Made by a program: the position numbers and the translations under genes
Shown here: piece by piece, positions 14,611 through 21,323 of the stretch
How positions within the stretch are numbered: the stretch's first letter is position 1
How the letters are laid out: each line of letters opens with the position of its first letter
Origin: Dehalococcoidia bacterium
Lineage (GTDB): Bacteria > Chloroflexota > Dehalococcoidia > GIF9 > AB-539-J10
Direction: 5' to 3'
Assembly: GCA_030612345.1 (NCBI GenBank)
Contig: JAUWOB010000001.1
Span: 1 to 21,323, forward strand
DNA length: 21,323 nucleotides
Notes under the pieces: model-generated
What the model saw: only the letters and a program-made list of their open reading frames with translations
The model's database searches: none
Told to the model about the DNA's origin: nothing

Positions 14611-15165
14611 CTAAGGCTCGAACAGCGCGTCATCAAGGTCGGGATCAACCTCTATATCGTAGATCCTGACCAGATACCCCTCATCGGGGTCGGTATAAGT
14701 CCAATCTCCATGCGTCCCTTCATCCAGCTCACTTATGACTACATCCAGTTCAGTCACGAACCCGTCCCAGACCTCGTCCCAGGCTTCAGAAGGCATATCG
14801 ATCCACTCGTCATCCCGCAGCTCCCACGCGCGCTGAAGCTCTCCGTTGACGATGTATCCGATTTCAAAGCCATACAACAGCCCTTCGATCCTCAACTTGA
14901 ACTCGTCGGTTCCAATGTTCTTGGCCAGCCATGTGAAGTCACCGATTTCGCCATTAGTAAACTCCATGCTGAAGCGTAAGCTAGTTGCGGCTGCAACATC
15001 GGGCACATCATTATCGTCAACACCGTTGACGACATCGCCATTTTGCGGGGGAACGCCGTTCTCGACAGGCGGCCGTTCGGGGCCAAGGTAACGCACCCCC
15101 AGGACCACGCCCACTACAGCCACCGCAGCCACTATCCCGATTACTACATACATCCATTTCTGCAT
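14611..15165 (-). CDS. Membrane-anchored acidic extracellular protein of unknown function
   Basis: 184 residues. MQKWMYVVIGIVAAVAVVGV and the next few residues form one N-terminal transmembrane anchor. A flexible Pro/Asn/Gly/Asp-rich linker (about 28-58, PPVENGVPPQNGDVVNGVDD) follows, then an acidic soluble domain (about 60-184) that should lie outside the cell. The domain is rich in Trp, Asp and Glu (for example RAWELRDDEWIDMPSEAWDE). No Cys is present, so it is not a lipoprotein. GGAGGG lies 10 bases before the ATG, and a good promoter is placed about 80 bases upstream. I do not recognise a family. It is probably an independent single-gene unit facing the hsp20 remnant. Confidence 0.75.
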   Translation of the reverse strand: MQKWMYVVIGIVAAVAVVGVVLGVRYLGPERPPVENGVPPQNGDVVNGVDDNDVPDVAAATSLRFSMEFTNGEIGDFTWLAKNIGTDEFKLRIEGLLYGFEIGYIVNGELQRAWELRDDEWIDMPSEAWDEVWDGFVTELDVVISELDEGTHGDWTYTDPDEGYLVRIYDIEVDPDLDDALFEP

Positions 15166-15524
15166 ATCTGTAGTCCCTCCTTTCTTCCATCTCTATATGC
15201 AGGCCGCTAATAGGCCAGCATCTTCGAAAGCTGACTATTCTAGTGTATGTTGCTCTTCTTTATCTGTCAAACGCCTCACGCAGGTGAAGAATCCAACTCT
15301 TGCCTCAGGACTCAGGGTGACGGAAGAGGCCTGGCACAGGTATTGACATACTCGTGACGTATAATGTAGATTTAGCAGGCTGTTTAAGAATCCAGCTGAG
15401 CCAGAGGTCGGATTACTAACGGGCAGGGATGGGGCCCGCCTCTACAGGAGTAAGGCCTGCAGAATGCCCAAACCTGAGCGACAAATCAGAACGAAACGGC
15501 TGGAGCTAGCCTGAGGAGGTGAAC
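15166..15524. other. Divergent intergenic region between the two small envelope genes
   Basis: The 359 bases hold the promoter of the minus-strand gene (15242-15270). For the plus-strand gene they hold a TTGACA (15343-15348) and a perfect TATAAT (15360-15365) separated by only 11 bases. TTGACA could instead pair with TAGATT (15367-15372) at 18 bases. TGACATA and TGACGTA (15344 and 15355) are direct repeats 11 bases apart over this promoter area. A leader of roughly 150 bases precedes the zinc-ribbon gene. No further coding frame is convincing. Confidence 0.4.
15242..15270 (-). promoter_or_regulatory. Sigma-70-type promoter of the anchored acidic protein gene
   Basis: On the minus strand a perfect TTGACA (15265-15270) is followed after exactly 17 bases by TACACT (15242-15247, 4 of 6). 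This predicts a leader of about 70 bases. The leader contains an imperfect inverted repeat centred on GGCC-TATTAGC-GGCC. Confidence 0.55.
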
Positions 15525-15965
15525 ATGTTCTGCTCTAAATGTGGCACGGAGAACCCTGAGGATGCTAAGTTTTGCTCCAGGTGCGGCGCCGGAATGGGTG
15601 CTGGGGCGACAGGCGCTGAGGATGCAGTCAAGCCCGAGACGGAGAGTAGCACAGGCATGTCAGCCAATGTGGCTGGCCTTCTCTGCTACGTGGCCCTGTG
15701 GATAACGGGAATAGTATTCGTGGTGCTGGAGAAAAAAAGCACCTTCGTCAAGTTCCATGCCTGGCAATCCATTATGACATTTGGGGTACTGACGGTAGCT
15801 TCTCTTATCTTATCTTGGATTCCTATTATCGGGTTGATTCTCGGGATACTCATTGGAGTTCTGAGCTCTATTTTGTGGATTATCCTTATGATCCAAGCGG
15901 GGACGGGCAAGATGTGGAAGGTGCCTCTGGTCGGCGACTGGGCTGAGAAGCAAGCTAAGAAATAG
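15525..15965 (+). CDS. Zinc-ribbon plus DUF4870-like membrane protein
   Basis: 146 residues from the ATG at 15525, which has GGAGGTG 4 bases before it; an upstream in-frame GTG at 15519 lies inside that site. The N-terminus is a small zinc ribbon with Cys3, Cys6, Cys17 and Cys20 (FCSKCGTENPEDAKFCSRCG). After a polar linker, about 45-125 form three to four membrane helices of the DUF4870 (Tic20-like) type, including KFHAWQSIMTFGV and SWIPIIGLILGILIGVL. It ends with a basic tail (WAEKQAKK). The family has no established function; proteins of this layout are common in Gram-positive bacteria and Chloroflexota. It is divergent from the anchored acidic protein. Confidence 0.85.
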   Translation: MFCSKCGTENPEDAKFCSRCGAGMGAGATGAEDAVKPETESSTGMSANVAGLLCYVALWITGIVFVVLEKKSTFVKFHAWQSIMTFGVLTVASLILSWIPIIGLILGILIGVLSSILWIILMIQAGTGKMWKVPLVGDWAEKQAKK

Positions 15966-15998
15966 AGATTCTGGGGCCGCGGTCTCCCCAACCCCGCA

Positions 15999-16014
15999 AG
16001 GCAGGTGACTGCCT
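15999..16014 (+). terminator. Hairpin with GNRA-type loop after the zinc-ribbon gene
   Basis: AGGCAG-GTGA-CTGCCT is a perfect 6-bp stem with a stable GNRA tetraloop, 34 bases after the stop codon. CTAGCTTCG follows, without a T-run. It probably stabilises or ends the transcript, but intrinsic termination is not certain. Confidence 0.35.
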
Positions 16015-16110
16015 CTAGCTTCGTTGGCGTCGTGGGCCTAGACCCCAGTGTCCCGCTTTGTGCACTCAATATCGAATGCCGCTGCAGTTCTCGAAGAACC
16101 CCAGGATCGC

Positions 16111-16139
16111 TTGACAGTGGGGGGTAGCTGATATAGTAT
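16111..16139 (+). promoter_or_regulatory. Promoter-like sequence upstream of the anchored NTF2-like gene
   Basis: A perfect TTGACA (16111-16116) and TAGTAT (16134-16139) are 17 bases apart; TATAGT (16132-16137) is an alternative -10 at 15 bases. Transcription would start near 16146 and cover a 220-base leader before the gene at 16364. Confidence 0.45.
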
Positions 16140-16308
16140 GAACCAGGATTCTGCCCGAGCTGAACTAGCGCAGTGGAGAGTCTTGAGGAAGTCAGCTTAT
16201 CAGGAATGCCAGCACGTAACTCTTAGTGATGTTTCCTCCTGGGACGAGGTGGGGCACTGTCCCTCAGCAGCTTTGCTGATAGAGCGCGGCGCAGAAGAAG
16301 TTCTCTAG
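16138..16308 (+). CDS. Possible 56-residue small protein
   Basis: An uninterrupted frame opens MNQDSARAELAQWRVLRKSA and ends with LLIERGAEEVL. It has a balanced, helix-friendly composition and no membrane segment. It starts inside the -10 box of the promoter at 16111-16139 and has no properly spaced ribosome binding site. It would be translated only from a transcript initiated further upstream. No family is recognised, and chance is at least as likely. Confidence 0.2.
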   Translation: MNQDSARAELAQWRVLRKSAYQECQHVTLSDVSSWDEVGHCPSAALLIERGAEEVL

Positions 16309-16363
16309 CCAGCGTGACGCCCCGTTAAGGTGTGCCCCAGAGTAAAGAGAAAGGCGGTGAGTT

Positions 16364-16876
16364 GTGATTGCCAGAAATCAAGTCGTAGGTCTCATAGCGG
16401 GTGTCGTTTTAATTGTCGCTGCTATCACCGGAGCCTTGCTGGTAGGAAGAGACAGTGCGGACTCCTCTCCTGAGGCAGTGGTGCGTAGCTACCTCATAGC
16501 GGTTTACGAGGCAAGGAACGCTTCTCAGTACCTCGACCTCTTCGACCCTCAAGATCTAGAGGCACTAGAAATCGAGTACGGGATAGCGATGGATGAGGTG
16601 AGAGACGGGCTTCAGGACAGCCTGGATGAATTCCATCGGGGACTAACAAGCGAGGGAATATCGGTTACATGGGAAGTGGGGAGTACGACAGCACAAAACC
16701 GAACAGCCGAAACAACAGCCATACTGACATTGACCCATCCTGTGCATGGAGATGCTGAGGATACCGAGGTCGTCCCCACTAGAGAAAGAGAGGGTCGGTG
16801 GTACCTCAAAGCAGAAATTCTAGAAGCATTCTTGCAGTGGTTCCTCGAGTGGCAAGCGAGTGCCGTGGCTCCCTGA
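16364..16876 (+). CDS. Membrane-anchored protein with an NTF2/DUF4878-like domain
   Basis: 170 residues with one N-terminal transmembrane helix (about 7-28, VVGLIAGVVLIVAAITGALL). An extracellular domain of roughly 130 residues follows. Its opening, SSPEAVVRSYLIAVYEARNA, then YLDLFDP, and its closing REGRWYL are typical of small NTF2-like/DUF4878 domains that bind ligands or partner proteins at the cell surface. The start is GTG at 16364, with AAGGCGGTGA, close to a consensus ribosome binding site, 3 bases before it. It stands alone between the zinc-ribbon gene and dnaX. The function is unknown, and the family assignment is by pattern only. Confidence 0.7.
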   Translation: MIARNQVVGLIAGVVLIVAAITGALLVGRDSADSSPEAVVRSYLIAVYEARNASQYLDLFDPQDLEALEIEYGIAMDEVRDGLQDSLDEFHRGLTSEGISVTWEVGSTTAQNRTAETTAILTLTHPVHGDAEDTEVVPTREREGRWYLKAEILEAFLQWFLEWQASAVAP

Positions 16877-17024
16877 CCTCCACCCCACCACCCTGAACTA
16901 CCGTCGAAGCCCGCCTGGCACTACGAAACTGCGTAAGCATTTCCGTATGATCCCGCTGTACTGTGGGCCTCAGCTCCTGGCCATAACAACTGATGAATTG
17001 CCGCCACCTGGTATACGAACCTCC

Positions 17025-17052
17025 TTTAGAGATCGGGCCGAAAAGTGTATAA
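17025..17052 (+). promoter_or_regulatory. Promoter of dnaX giving a nearly leaderless message
   Basis: A perfect TATAAT (17047-17052) is preceded directly by TG and lies 16 bases from TTTAGA (17025-17030, 4 of 6). The predicted start of transcription, about 17059, is only some 7 bases before the dnaX ATG at 17066. Confidence 0.5.
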
Positions 17053-17065
17053 TAGGCTGGAACAT

Positions 17066-18691
17066 ATGGGTTCCGAGGTTTTCTACCGCAAGTGGCGGCC
17101 ACAGACTTTAAGAGAGGTGCTGGGACAGGAGCCTGTGACCCGGACTCTGCGTCATGCCGTGGAGACAGGCAAAATAGCTCATGCTTATCTTTTCTGTGGT
17201 CCACGAGGCACAGGCAAGACCAGCATGGCGCGTATCTTAGCCAAAGCAGTCAACTGCCCTCACCAAACAGGTGGCGAGCCATGCAATGCTTGCGAGATAT
17301 GTCGCTCGATCACTGAGGGCAGGGCTCTGGATGTAATAGAGATAGACGCTGCCAGCAACCGTGGCATCGACGAGATCCGCAGCCTGAGAGAAAAGGCAAA
17401 CTACGCTCCTAGCCTCACTCGCTATAAGGTATACATCATAGACGAGGTCCACATGCTTACCGAGGCGGCCTGCAATGCCTTGTTGAAGACATTGGAGGAG
17501 CCACCAGGGCATGTGATCTTCGTCTTAGCCACCACTGAAGCGCACAAGGTAATAGCCACCATAGTGTCAAGATGTCAGCGGTTTGGCTTCCGTCGCCTGG
17601 GCCAAACTGAGATAATGGGCAAGCTCAAGCTGATCTGTGACAAAGAGGGGATACAGACCGAGCCCGATTCCCTAAAGCTCATAGCTAGAGCTGCCACCGG
17701 CAGCCTTCGAGATGCCGAGAATATTCTGCAGCAGATGATTGCCTTCTATGGCAACCGCATTGAGCTCGATCAGGTTCAAGTAGAGCTCGGCATGGGCTGG
17801 GATTCACGGGTTAGACAGCTGGCACGATGTTTGGTCAGGAGGGACGTACCTGCCGGGCTAAGAGTCATAAACAGCCTGAATACCGATGGCGCTGACCTTC
17901 GTCAGTTTAACCTCGGCTTTGTAGAATACCTTCGTGGCTTGTTGCTGGCTAAATCACGATGCGAAGAAGCTCTGGATGTTACCGGCGAAGACTTAGCTGA
18001 GATGGAAAACCTCTCTGCCGAAGTTCCGCTGGATTATCTGCTTAAGGCAGTCAAGGCCTTCTCCGGCATGGATTTCCGAAGTGACAATTACTCCGCCTTA
18101 CCCTTAGAACTGGCCCTGCTGAGTTGTGCCCTATGTCCGCCCACAGGCCAAGAGCAACTGATCGCCGCTAAGCCTTCTAACGTGTCGCACCTCGGCAACG
18201 TGGCTGAGGTCTTAGAGGAAACCGAGGTTGCTGCGTTGCCCGATAAGGAGAGAGCCGGCCCTGATATGGCGAGCGGGGTTTCTGTGGCACCGGATCCGGA
18301 CGGAGTCGCTACCGAGGTTCCAGGCAAGGAGACCGGTCAGAGCATTGATTCGCTCCGCAGCCACTGGAGGGACTTCATCCGATCTTTGCGAGGAGAAGGC
18401 TCAAGCGGTAACCTGGATGCCTTTCTACGCAGCGCTTGTGACCCGATAGATCTTGAAGATGACACACTGGTGTTAGGTTTCTACTATTCTTTCCATAAGG
18501 AGAAAATCGAAGACGCCAAATATCGGCATCTGGTGGAGAAGAAACTCAAAGAGGTTTTTGGGCGACCCTACAAGATACGGTGCGTTCTGGTTGACTACAA
18601 AAGAGACGTTCCATCGGAGGCAAGGACACAAAACCCGTTGGTCGAGGCTGCCTTGAAAATGGGAGCCACGATTAGGGAGGAGGAGTCCTAG
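17066..18691 (+). CDS. dnaX: DNA polymerase III subunit gamma/tau
   Basis: A 541-residue AAA+ clamp-loader ATPase that opens the sliding clamp at the replication fork. Walker A is GPRGTGKT (45-52) and the zinc module uses Cys64, Cys73, Cys76 and Cys79. Walker B is IIDEVH (124-129), sensor 1 FVLATTEAHKV, the arginine-finger motif SRC (168-170) and sensor 2 GSLRDAEN (212-219). The collar domain runs to about 355. A Pro/Glu/Ala-rich linker (about 360-425) and a C-terminal domain (WRDFIRSLRG onwards) follow. The ATG at 17066 gives the standard MGSEVFYRKWRPQ start; an in-frame GTG at 17045 overlaps the promoter -10 box and is rejected. I see no A-rich slippery site of the E. coli kind. ybaB and recR follow, a widely conserved order. 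Confidence 0.95.
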   Translation: MGSEVFYRKWRPQTLREVLGQEPVTRTLRHAVETGKIAHAYLFCGPRGTGKTSMARILAKAVNCPHQTGGEPCNACEICRSITEGRALDVIEIDAASNRGIDEIRSLREKANYAPSLTRYKVYIIDEVHMLTEAACNALLKTLEEPPGHVIFVLATTEAHKVIATIVSRCQRFGFRRLGQTEIMGKLKLICDKEGIQTEPDSLKLIARAATGSLRDAENILQQMIAFYGNRIELDQVQVELGMGWDSRVRQLARCLVRRDVPAGLRVINSLNTDGADLRQFNLGFVEYLRGLLLAKSRCEEALDVTGEDLAEMENLSAEVPLDYLLKAVKAFSGMDFRSDNYSALPLELALLSCALCPPTGQEQLIAAKPSNVSHLGNVAEVLEETEVAALPDKERAGPDMASGVSVAPDPDGVATEVPGKETGQSIDSLRSHWRDFIRSLRGEGSSGNLDAFLRSACDPIDLEDDTLVLGFYYSFHKEKIEDAKYRHLVEKKLKEVFGRPYKIRCVLVDYKRDVPSEARTQNPLVEAALKMGATIREEES

Positions 18692-18712
18692 TCCTGAGCG
18701 AAGCCGCAGGAA
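18690..18712. repeat. Short dispersed repeat, copy 2
   Basis: AGTCCTGAGCGAAGCCGCAG plus three bases matches the copy at 14479-14501 at about 18 of 23 positions. It overlaps the last two bases of the dnaX stop codon and abuts the ybaB ribosome binding site. Confidence 0.35.
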
Positions 18713-18721
18713 AGGAGGCAG

Positions 18722-19027
18722 ATGGATAGATCAATATTACGTCAGGCCCAGCAGCTTCAGGCAAAGCTGGCTAAAGCCCAGGAAGAACTGGGCAACATTA
18801 CCGTGGAAGCGACCAGCGGAGGTGGCGCCGTCAAGGTGGTGCTTGATGGACACCAGCAGGTTCACTCCGTGGAGATATCTCCCGAAGCGAGGGAGGCCGG
18901 CGATGTCGAGTTACTGCAAGATCTGGTCATGACCGCTGTCAACGAGGCGGTTACCAAGTCGCAGGAGCTTGTTAATAAGCGCCTCAGCAGCCTAACCGGT
19001 GGTCTCAATATACCGGGATTACCTTAG
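18722..19027 (+). CDS. ybaB: YbaB/EbfC family nucleoid-associated protein
   Basis: A 101-residue small dimeric DNA-binding protein of the YbaB/EbfC family, the normal size. The N-terminal helix (RSILRQAQQLQAKLAKAQEE) leads into the beta sheet typical of the family (NITVEATSGGGAVKVVLDG and VHSVEISPEA). A long helix follows (LLQDLVMTAVNEAVTKSQEL), then a Gly/Pro-containing tail (TGGLNIPGLP). AAAGGAGG sits 3-4 bases before the ATG. The gene lies 30 bases after dnaX and 144 before recR, the conserved arrangement that links it to replication and recombination. Confidence 0.95.
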   Translation: MDRSILRQAQQLQAKLAKAQEELGNITVEATSGGGAVKVVLDGHQQVHSVEISPEAREAGDVELLQDLVMTAVNEAVTKSQELVNKRLSSLTGGLNIPGLP

Positions 19028-19093
19028 CAAGAGGGTTCGTAGATGCGTCACTCTTTGTTAACTGAAGCCTGAGCTAAGCAAAGGGCCCTGCAA

Positions 19094-19128
19094 GGATTCT
19101 GGAGATTCGTCGCTGCGCCCAGCATGAC
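19094..19128. repeat. Possible degenerate dispersed repeat between ybaB and recR
   Basis: GGATTCTGGAGATTCGTCGC followed by GCGCCCAGCATGAC resembles the common intergenic GATTCTTCGCT-CAGAATGAC type of short repeat. This is from memory of the pattern only, and no second copy is present in the window. Confidence 0.25.
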
Positions 19129-19171
19129 AACAAGGTAATCAGAATGATAGCTGGGTAAAGGGTTCGAGAAA

Positions 19172-19771
19172 ATGGGATTTGTTGCTCAGCCGATAGCCAA
19201 GCTCATCGAGGAATTCAACAAGCTGCCTGGAATCGGGCCGAAAAGCGCTCAAAGGCTCACCCATCATCTCCTACGCAGTTCTGACGAGGACGCCAGGGCT
19301 CTAGCCGAGGCCATTTTGACGCTGAAGGAGCAGATAAAGCTCTGTTCAATTTGCTTCAACACCACTGATTGCGACCCCTGCCGCATCTGTCAAGATAAGG
19401 AGCGTGACCACTCTAGAATCTGTGTTGTAGAGAAACCTTCAGACATCCTACCTCTAGAACATACGGGGAAATACGACGGCGTCTACCATGTGCTTCACGG
19501 AACTATCAGCCCGGCACAGGGCATAGGACCTGAAGCACTGAAGATAAAGGAACTTCTGGCCCGTCTTCAGGATGGCTCAGTAAGCGAAGTGATTGTGGCC
19601 ACTAATCCTAATGTAGAGAGCGAAACCGTGGCTATGTATCTGCAAAGGATCATCAAGCCCCTCGAAATTCGCGTCACCCGTCTGGCTCGTGGTCTGCCCT
19701 TTGGTGCTGAACTGGAATATGCTGACGACCTGACTTTGGGACAAGCCCTGGAAAACAGGCGCGAGTTCTGA
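19172..19771 (+). CDS. recR: Recombination mediator RecR
   Basis: A 199-residue RecR, the usual length, which loads RecA at gaps together with RecO/RecF. The helix-hairpin-helix is LPGIGPKSAQRL (18-29). The zinc finger uses Cys58, Cys61, Cys70 and Cys73 (LCSICFNTTDCDPCRIC); Cys67 is extra. The Toprim domain starts at VVEKPSDILPLEHT (85-98) and includes SEVIVATNPNVESETVAMYL (138-157). The C-terminal Walker-B-like segment is RGLPFGAELEYADDLTLGQA (173-192). AAAGGG lies about 10 bases upstream of the ATG, a modest ribosome binding site. It closes the dnaX-ybaB-recR run. Confidence 0.95.
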   Translation: MGFVAQPIAKLIEEFNKLPGIGPKSAQRLTHHLLRSSDEDARALAEAILTLKEQIKLCSICFNTTDCDPCRICQDKERDHSRICVVEKPSDILPLEHTGKYDGVYHVLHGTISPAQGIGPEALKIKELLARLQDGSVSEVIVATNPNVESETVAMYLQRIIKPLEIRVTRLARGLPFGAELEYADDLTLGQALENRREF

Positions 19772-19891
19772 TAAGAGGTGCAATAGCTGCGCCTGGCAGG
19801 AAAAACGGAAATCCCGAGACACCTGAGTTTTCTCAGAAGCCCGCAGGACTCTCAGACTTATCGGTTTGCTGTTACGGGCTGGTGCTTGAGA

Positions 19892-19949
19892 TGCTATACT
19901 ACGGGTCGGACTTTCGAAAGGCCATTCCATTACAGCGTGGAACGGTGTG
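19892..19949 (+). promoter_or_regulatory. Extended -10 promoter and possible operator of the dehydratase gene
   Basis: TGCTATACT (19892-19900) is an extended -10 box (TGnTATACT), which needs no good -35. Initiation would be near 19907. Just downstream are a perfect palindrome CTTTCGAAAG (19911-19920) and an imperfect inverted repeat CATTCCA...TGGAACG (from about 19924, 6 of 7 pairs). Both lie before the ribosome binding site and could bind a repressor. Confidence 0.4.
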
Positions 19950-19986
19950 ATCTCGATTTGCCTATGTATTTCGCAAGGAGGAGAAG

Positions 19987-21323
19987 ATGAGAACAAAAGA
20001 GCAGTACATACAGGGTCTGGCAAAGATGAGGCGAAACGTTTACTTCGACGGCCAGCCAATCGACCGTACAGATGAGCTGCAGATGGACTGCATAAATACG
20101 ATCGGCACCACATTCGATGAAGCTGCCAAACCAGAGAACCAGGATCTGTGCACCGCTATCTCTCATCTCACCGGTGAACGTATCAGCCGCTTCACCCATA
20201 TCCACCAGAACACGGATGATCTGCACAAGAAACAGGACATGACCCGCATGCTCTGCCAGAAGGTGGGCGGATGCATCCAGAGATGTATGGGCATCGATTC
20301 CACCAACGCCATCTATAATGTGTCCTACGAGGCAGATAGGATGAACAACGGAGCCACCCAGTACCACGAGAACTTCAAGAAGGGGCGCACGCGCTTCCAA
20401 AGCGAAGACCTGGTAGGCTGCGGTGCTCAGACAGACGTGAAGGGCGACAGGTTGCTGAGGCCTGCTGACCAGCCGAACCCGGATGCCTACGTACGGATCA
20501 AAGAGAGGCGCAGTGACGGCATCATCGTCAGCGGGTGCAAGCTACACATCTCCGAGGCATCGGTCGCAGATGAGGTGCTGGTAGTGCCGACACGAGCTCT
20601 GCGGCCGGAGGACAAGGACTACGCCGTCGCCTTCGCCGTCCCCGGCGACTGGGAGGGCCTTAAACAGGTGGTAACCATCCATAACCTCAGACAAAGGGAG
20701 CACTTCAAGCGAGGCTTTCAGCCGGGCGCCACGGATTCCTACATGATATTTGACAACTGCTTCGTGCCCTGGGAGAGGGTCTTCCTCGCTGGCGAATGGC
20801 AACACGGAGGCGTGCTGGCTCTCCTCTTTGCCTTGTTCCACCGCCATTCCTATTCGGGCTGCAAGCCAGCTATCGGAGACATAATCCTGGGGACTGCAGC
20901 ACTTGCCGCCGAGGTAAACAACATCCACAAGACGCCCCACGTACGGGAGAAGCTGGCCGAGATTATCATGACCACTGAACTGGGTTATGCGGCGGGATAC
21001 ACCGCCTCTGCCCTGGGTAAGCCGGAGGTCTACATACCCGGAATGGGGTTCGTGCCCTACGGCCCCGGTTCCTACATACCCAATTCGATTTACTGCAATG
21101 TCGGCCGCTGCCTGACGGGTGAGGCGGTCTACCACGAGGCAGAGATGCTCTGCGATATCGCCGGCGGTGTGGTGGCTACCTTCCCTCACGAGAGAGACTT
21201 CCTGAACCCGGAGACCCGTGACCTGCTCCTGAAATACACAAAGCGCAATCCCAATATGCCGGTGGAGGACCAGGCACAGATCTGGCGTTACCTGGGTGAT
21301 GTCCTCTGCTCAGCATCCGGAGG
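19987..21323 (+). CDS. 4-Hydroxybutyryl-CoA dehydratase/vinylacetyl-CoA isomerase family protein, 3' end cut off
   Basis: 445 codons of a protein whose relatives are about 490 residues, so only the extreme C-terminus is missing. The fold is that of flavin-dependent acyl-CoA dehydrogenase/HpaB relatives carrying a 4Fe-4S cluster. All four cluster ligands are present with the spacing of Clostridium AbfD: Cys96 and Cys100 in GGCIQRCMG, and His285 and Cys292 in HRHSYSGCK. FVPWERVF (259-266), Tyr289, Lys293 and DIAGGVVATFPHERDF (390-405) are also conserved. Where AbfD has GAKAHQTG this protein has GCKLHISE, and the HRQSYGGC Gln is His, so the substrate may differ. AbfD dehydrates 4-hydroxybutyryl-CoA to crotonyl-CoA by a ketyl-radical route and is oxygen-sensitive, which points to an anaerobe. 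AAGGAGG sits 6 bases before the ATG. The gene is preceded by its own promoter. Confidence 0.87.
   Translation, partial: MRTKEQYIQGLAKMRRNVYFDGQPIDRTDELQMDCINTIGTTFDEAAKPENQDLCTAISHLTGERISRFTHIHQNTDDLHKKQDMTRMLCQKVGGCIQRCMGIDSTNAIYNVSYEADRMNNGATQYHENFKKGRTRFQSEDLVGCGAQTDVKGDRLLRPADQPNPDAYVRIKERRSDGIIVSGCKLHISEASVADEVLVVPTRALRPEDKDYAVAFAVPGDWEGLKQVVTIHNLRQREHFKRGFQPGATDSYMIFDNCFVPWERVFLAGEWQHGGVLALLFALFHRHSYSGCKPAIGDIILGTAALAAEVNNIHKTPHVREKLAEIIMTTELGYAAGYTASALGKPEVYIPGMGFVPYGPGSYIPNSIYCNVGRCLTGEAVYHEAEMLCDIAGGVVATFPHERDFLNPETRDLLLKYTKRNPNMPVEDQAQIWRYLGDVLCSASG

Larger units (their letters stand above)
15966..16363. other. Intergenic region between the zinc-ribbon gene and the anchored NTF2-like gene
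   Basis: These 398 bases hold the post-gene hairpin, a promoter-like pair at 16111-16139 and a possible 56-codon frame (16138-16308). Nothing else convincing was found on either strand. Confidence 0.4.

Noticed and set aside
17045..17065. GTG start giving dnaX seven extra residues
   Set aside because: It overlaps the -10 box, and the family N-terminus begins at the ATG at 17066.
19823..19836. CTGAG-TTTT-CTCAG hairpin after recR
   Set aside because: The stem is only 5 bp and no T-run follows, which is too weak to call a terminator.
20542..21189. 215-codon minus-strand open frame
   Set aside because: It is the antisense shadow of the dehydratase gene, which has unmistakable family motifs and cluster ligands.

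Overview
The window reads as a piece of a bacterial chromosome. The most likely source is an anaerobic Chloroflexota of the Dehalococcoidia type, or a close relative. This rests on three things: the mix of bacterial housekeeping genes (gyrA, dnaX-ybaB-recR) with an archaeal-type phosphoglycerate mutase; a TPR gene translationally coupled to gyrA; and abundant CoA-thioester catabolism including a 4-hydroxybutyryl-CoA-dehydratase-family protein. The assignment is inference, because no rRNA gene is present.

Layout. (1) At the left edge is the first 23 bases of a minus-strand gene with a strong ribosome binding site and a long leader, then a gene-poor stretch and a tiny Arg-rich single-pass membrane protein. 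(2) From 961 to 7397 the minus strand carries five genes, read in the order crotonase, thiolase-like protein, DUF35 OB-fold/zinc-ribbon protein, acetoacetyl-CoA-synthetase-family ligase and acyl-CoA dehydrogenase. Together they make a ligase, dehydrogenase, hydratase and C-C cleavage module. The thiolase-like protein lacks the nucleophilic cysteine, and no 3-hydroxyacyl-CoA dehydrogenase gene is present. The set therefore looks more like a retro-aldol side-chain-cleavage module than ordinary beta-oxidation. (3) A frameshifted YhhN-family membrane protein gene and a tRNA-Pro(CGG) gene follow on the minus strand. (4) From 8506 to 13969 the plus strand carries apgM, a TPR protein overlapping gyrA by 4 bases, and a MarC-family membrane protein.

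(5) From 14108 to 16876 lie an hsp20 remnant, a hairpin and three small envelope proteins of unknown function: an anchored acidic protein on the minus strand, a zinc-ribbon DUF4870-like membrane protein, and an anchored NTF2-like protein. (6) From 17066 to 19771 is the conserved replication/repair run dnaX-ybaB-recR. (7) The right edge holds the first 445 codons of a 4-hydroxybutyryl-CoA dehydratase/vinylacetyl-CoA isomerase family gene with all four iron-sulfur ligands, cut off by the window end.

The best candidates for something new are the cysteine-less thiolase/DUF35 module and the divergent dehydratase. Several promoters can be read directly: those for the tRNA gene, dnaX, the 184-residue anchored protein and the dehydratase. 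Two genes, YhhN and Hsp20, are visibly broken.
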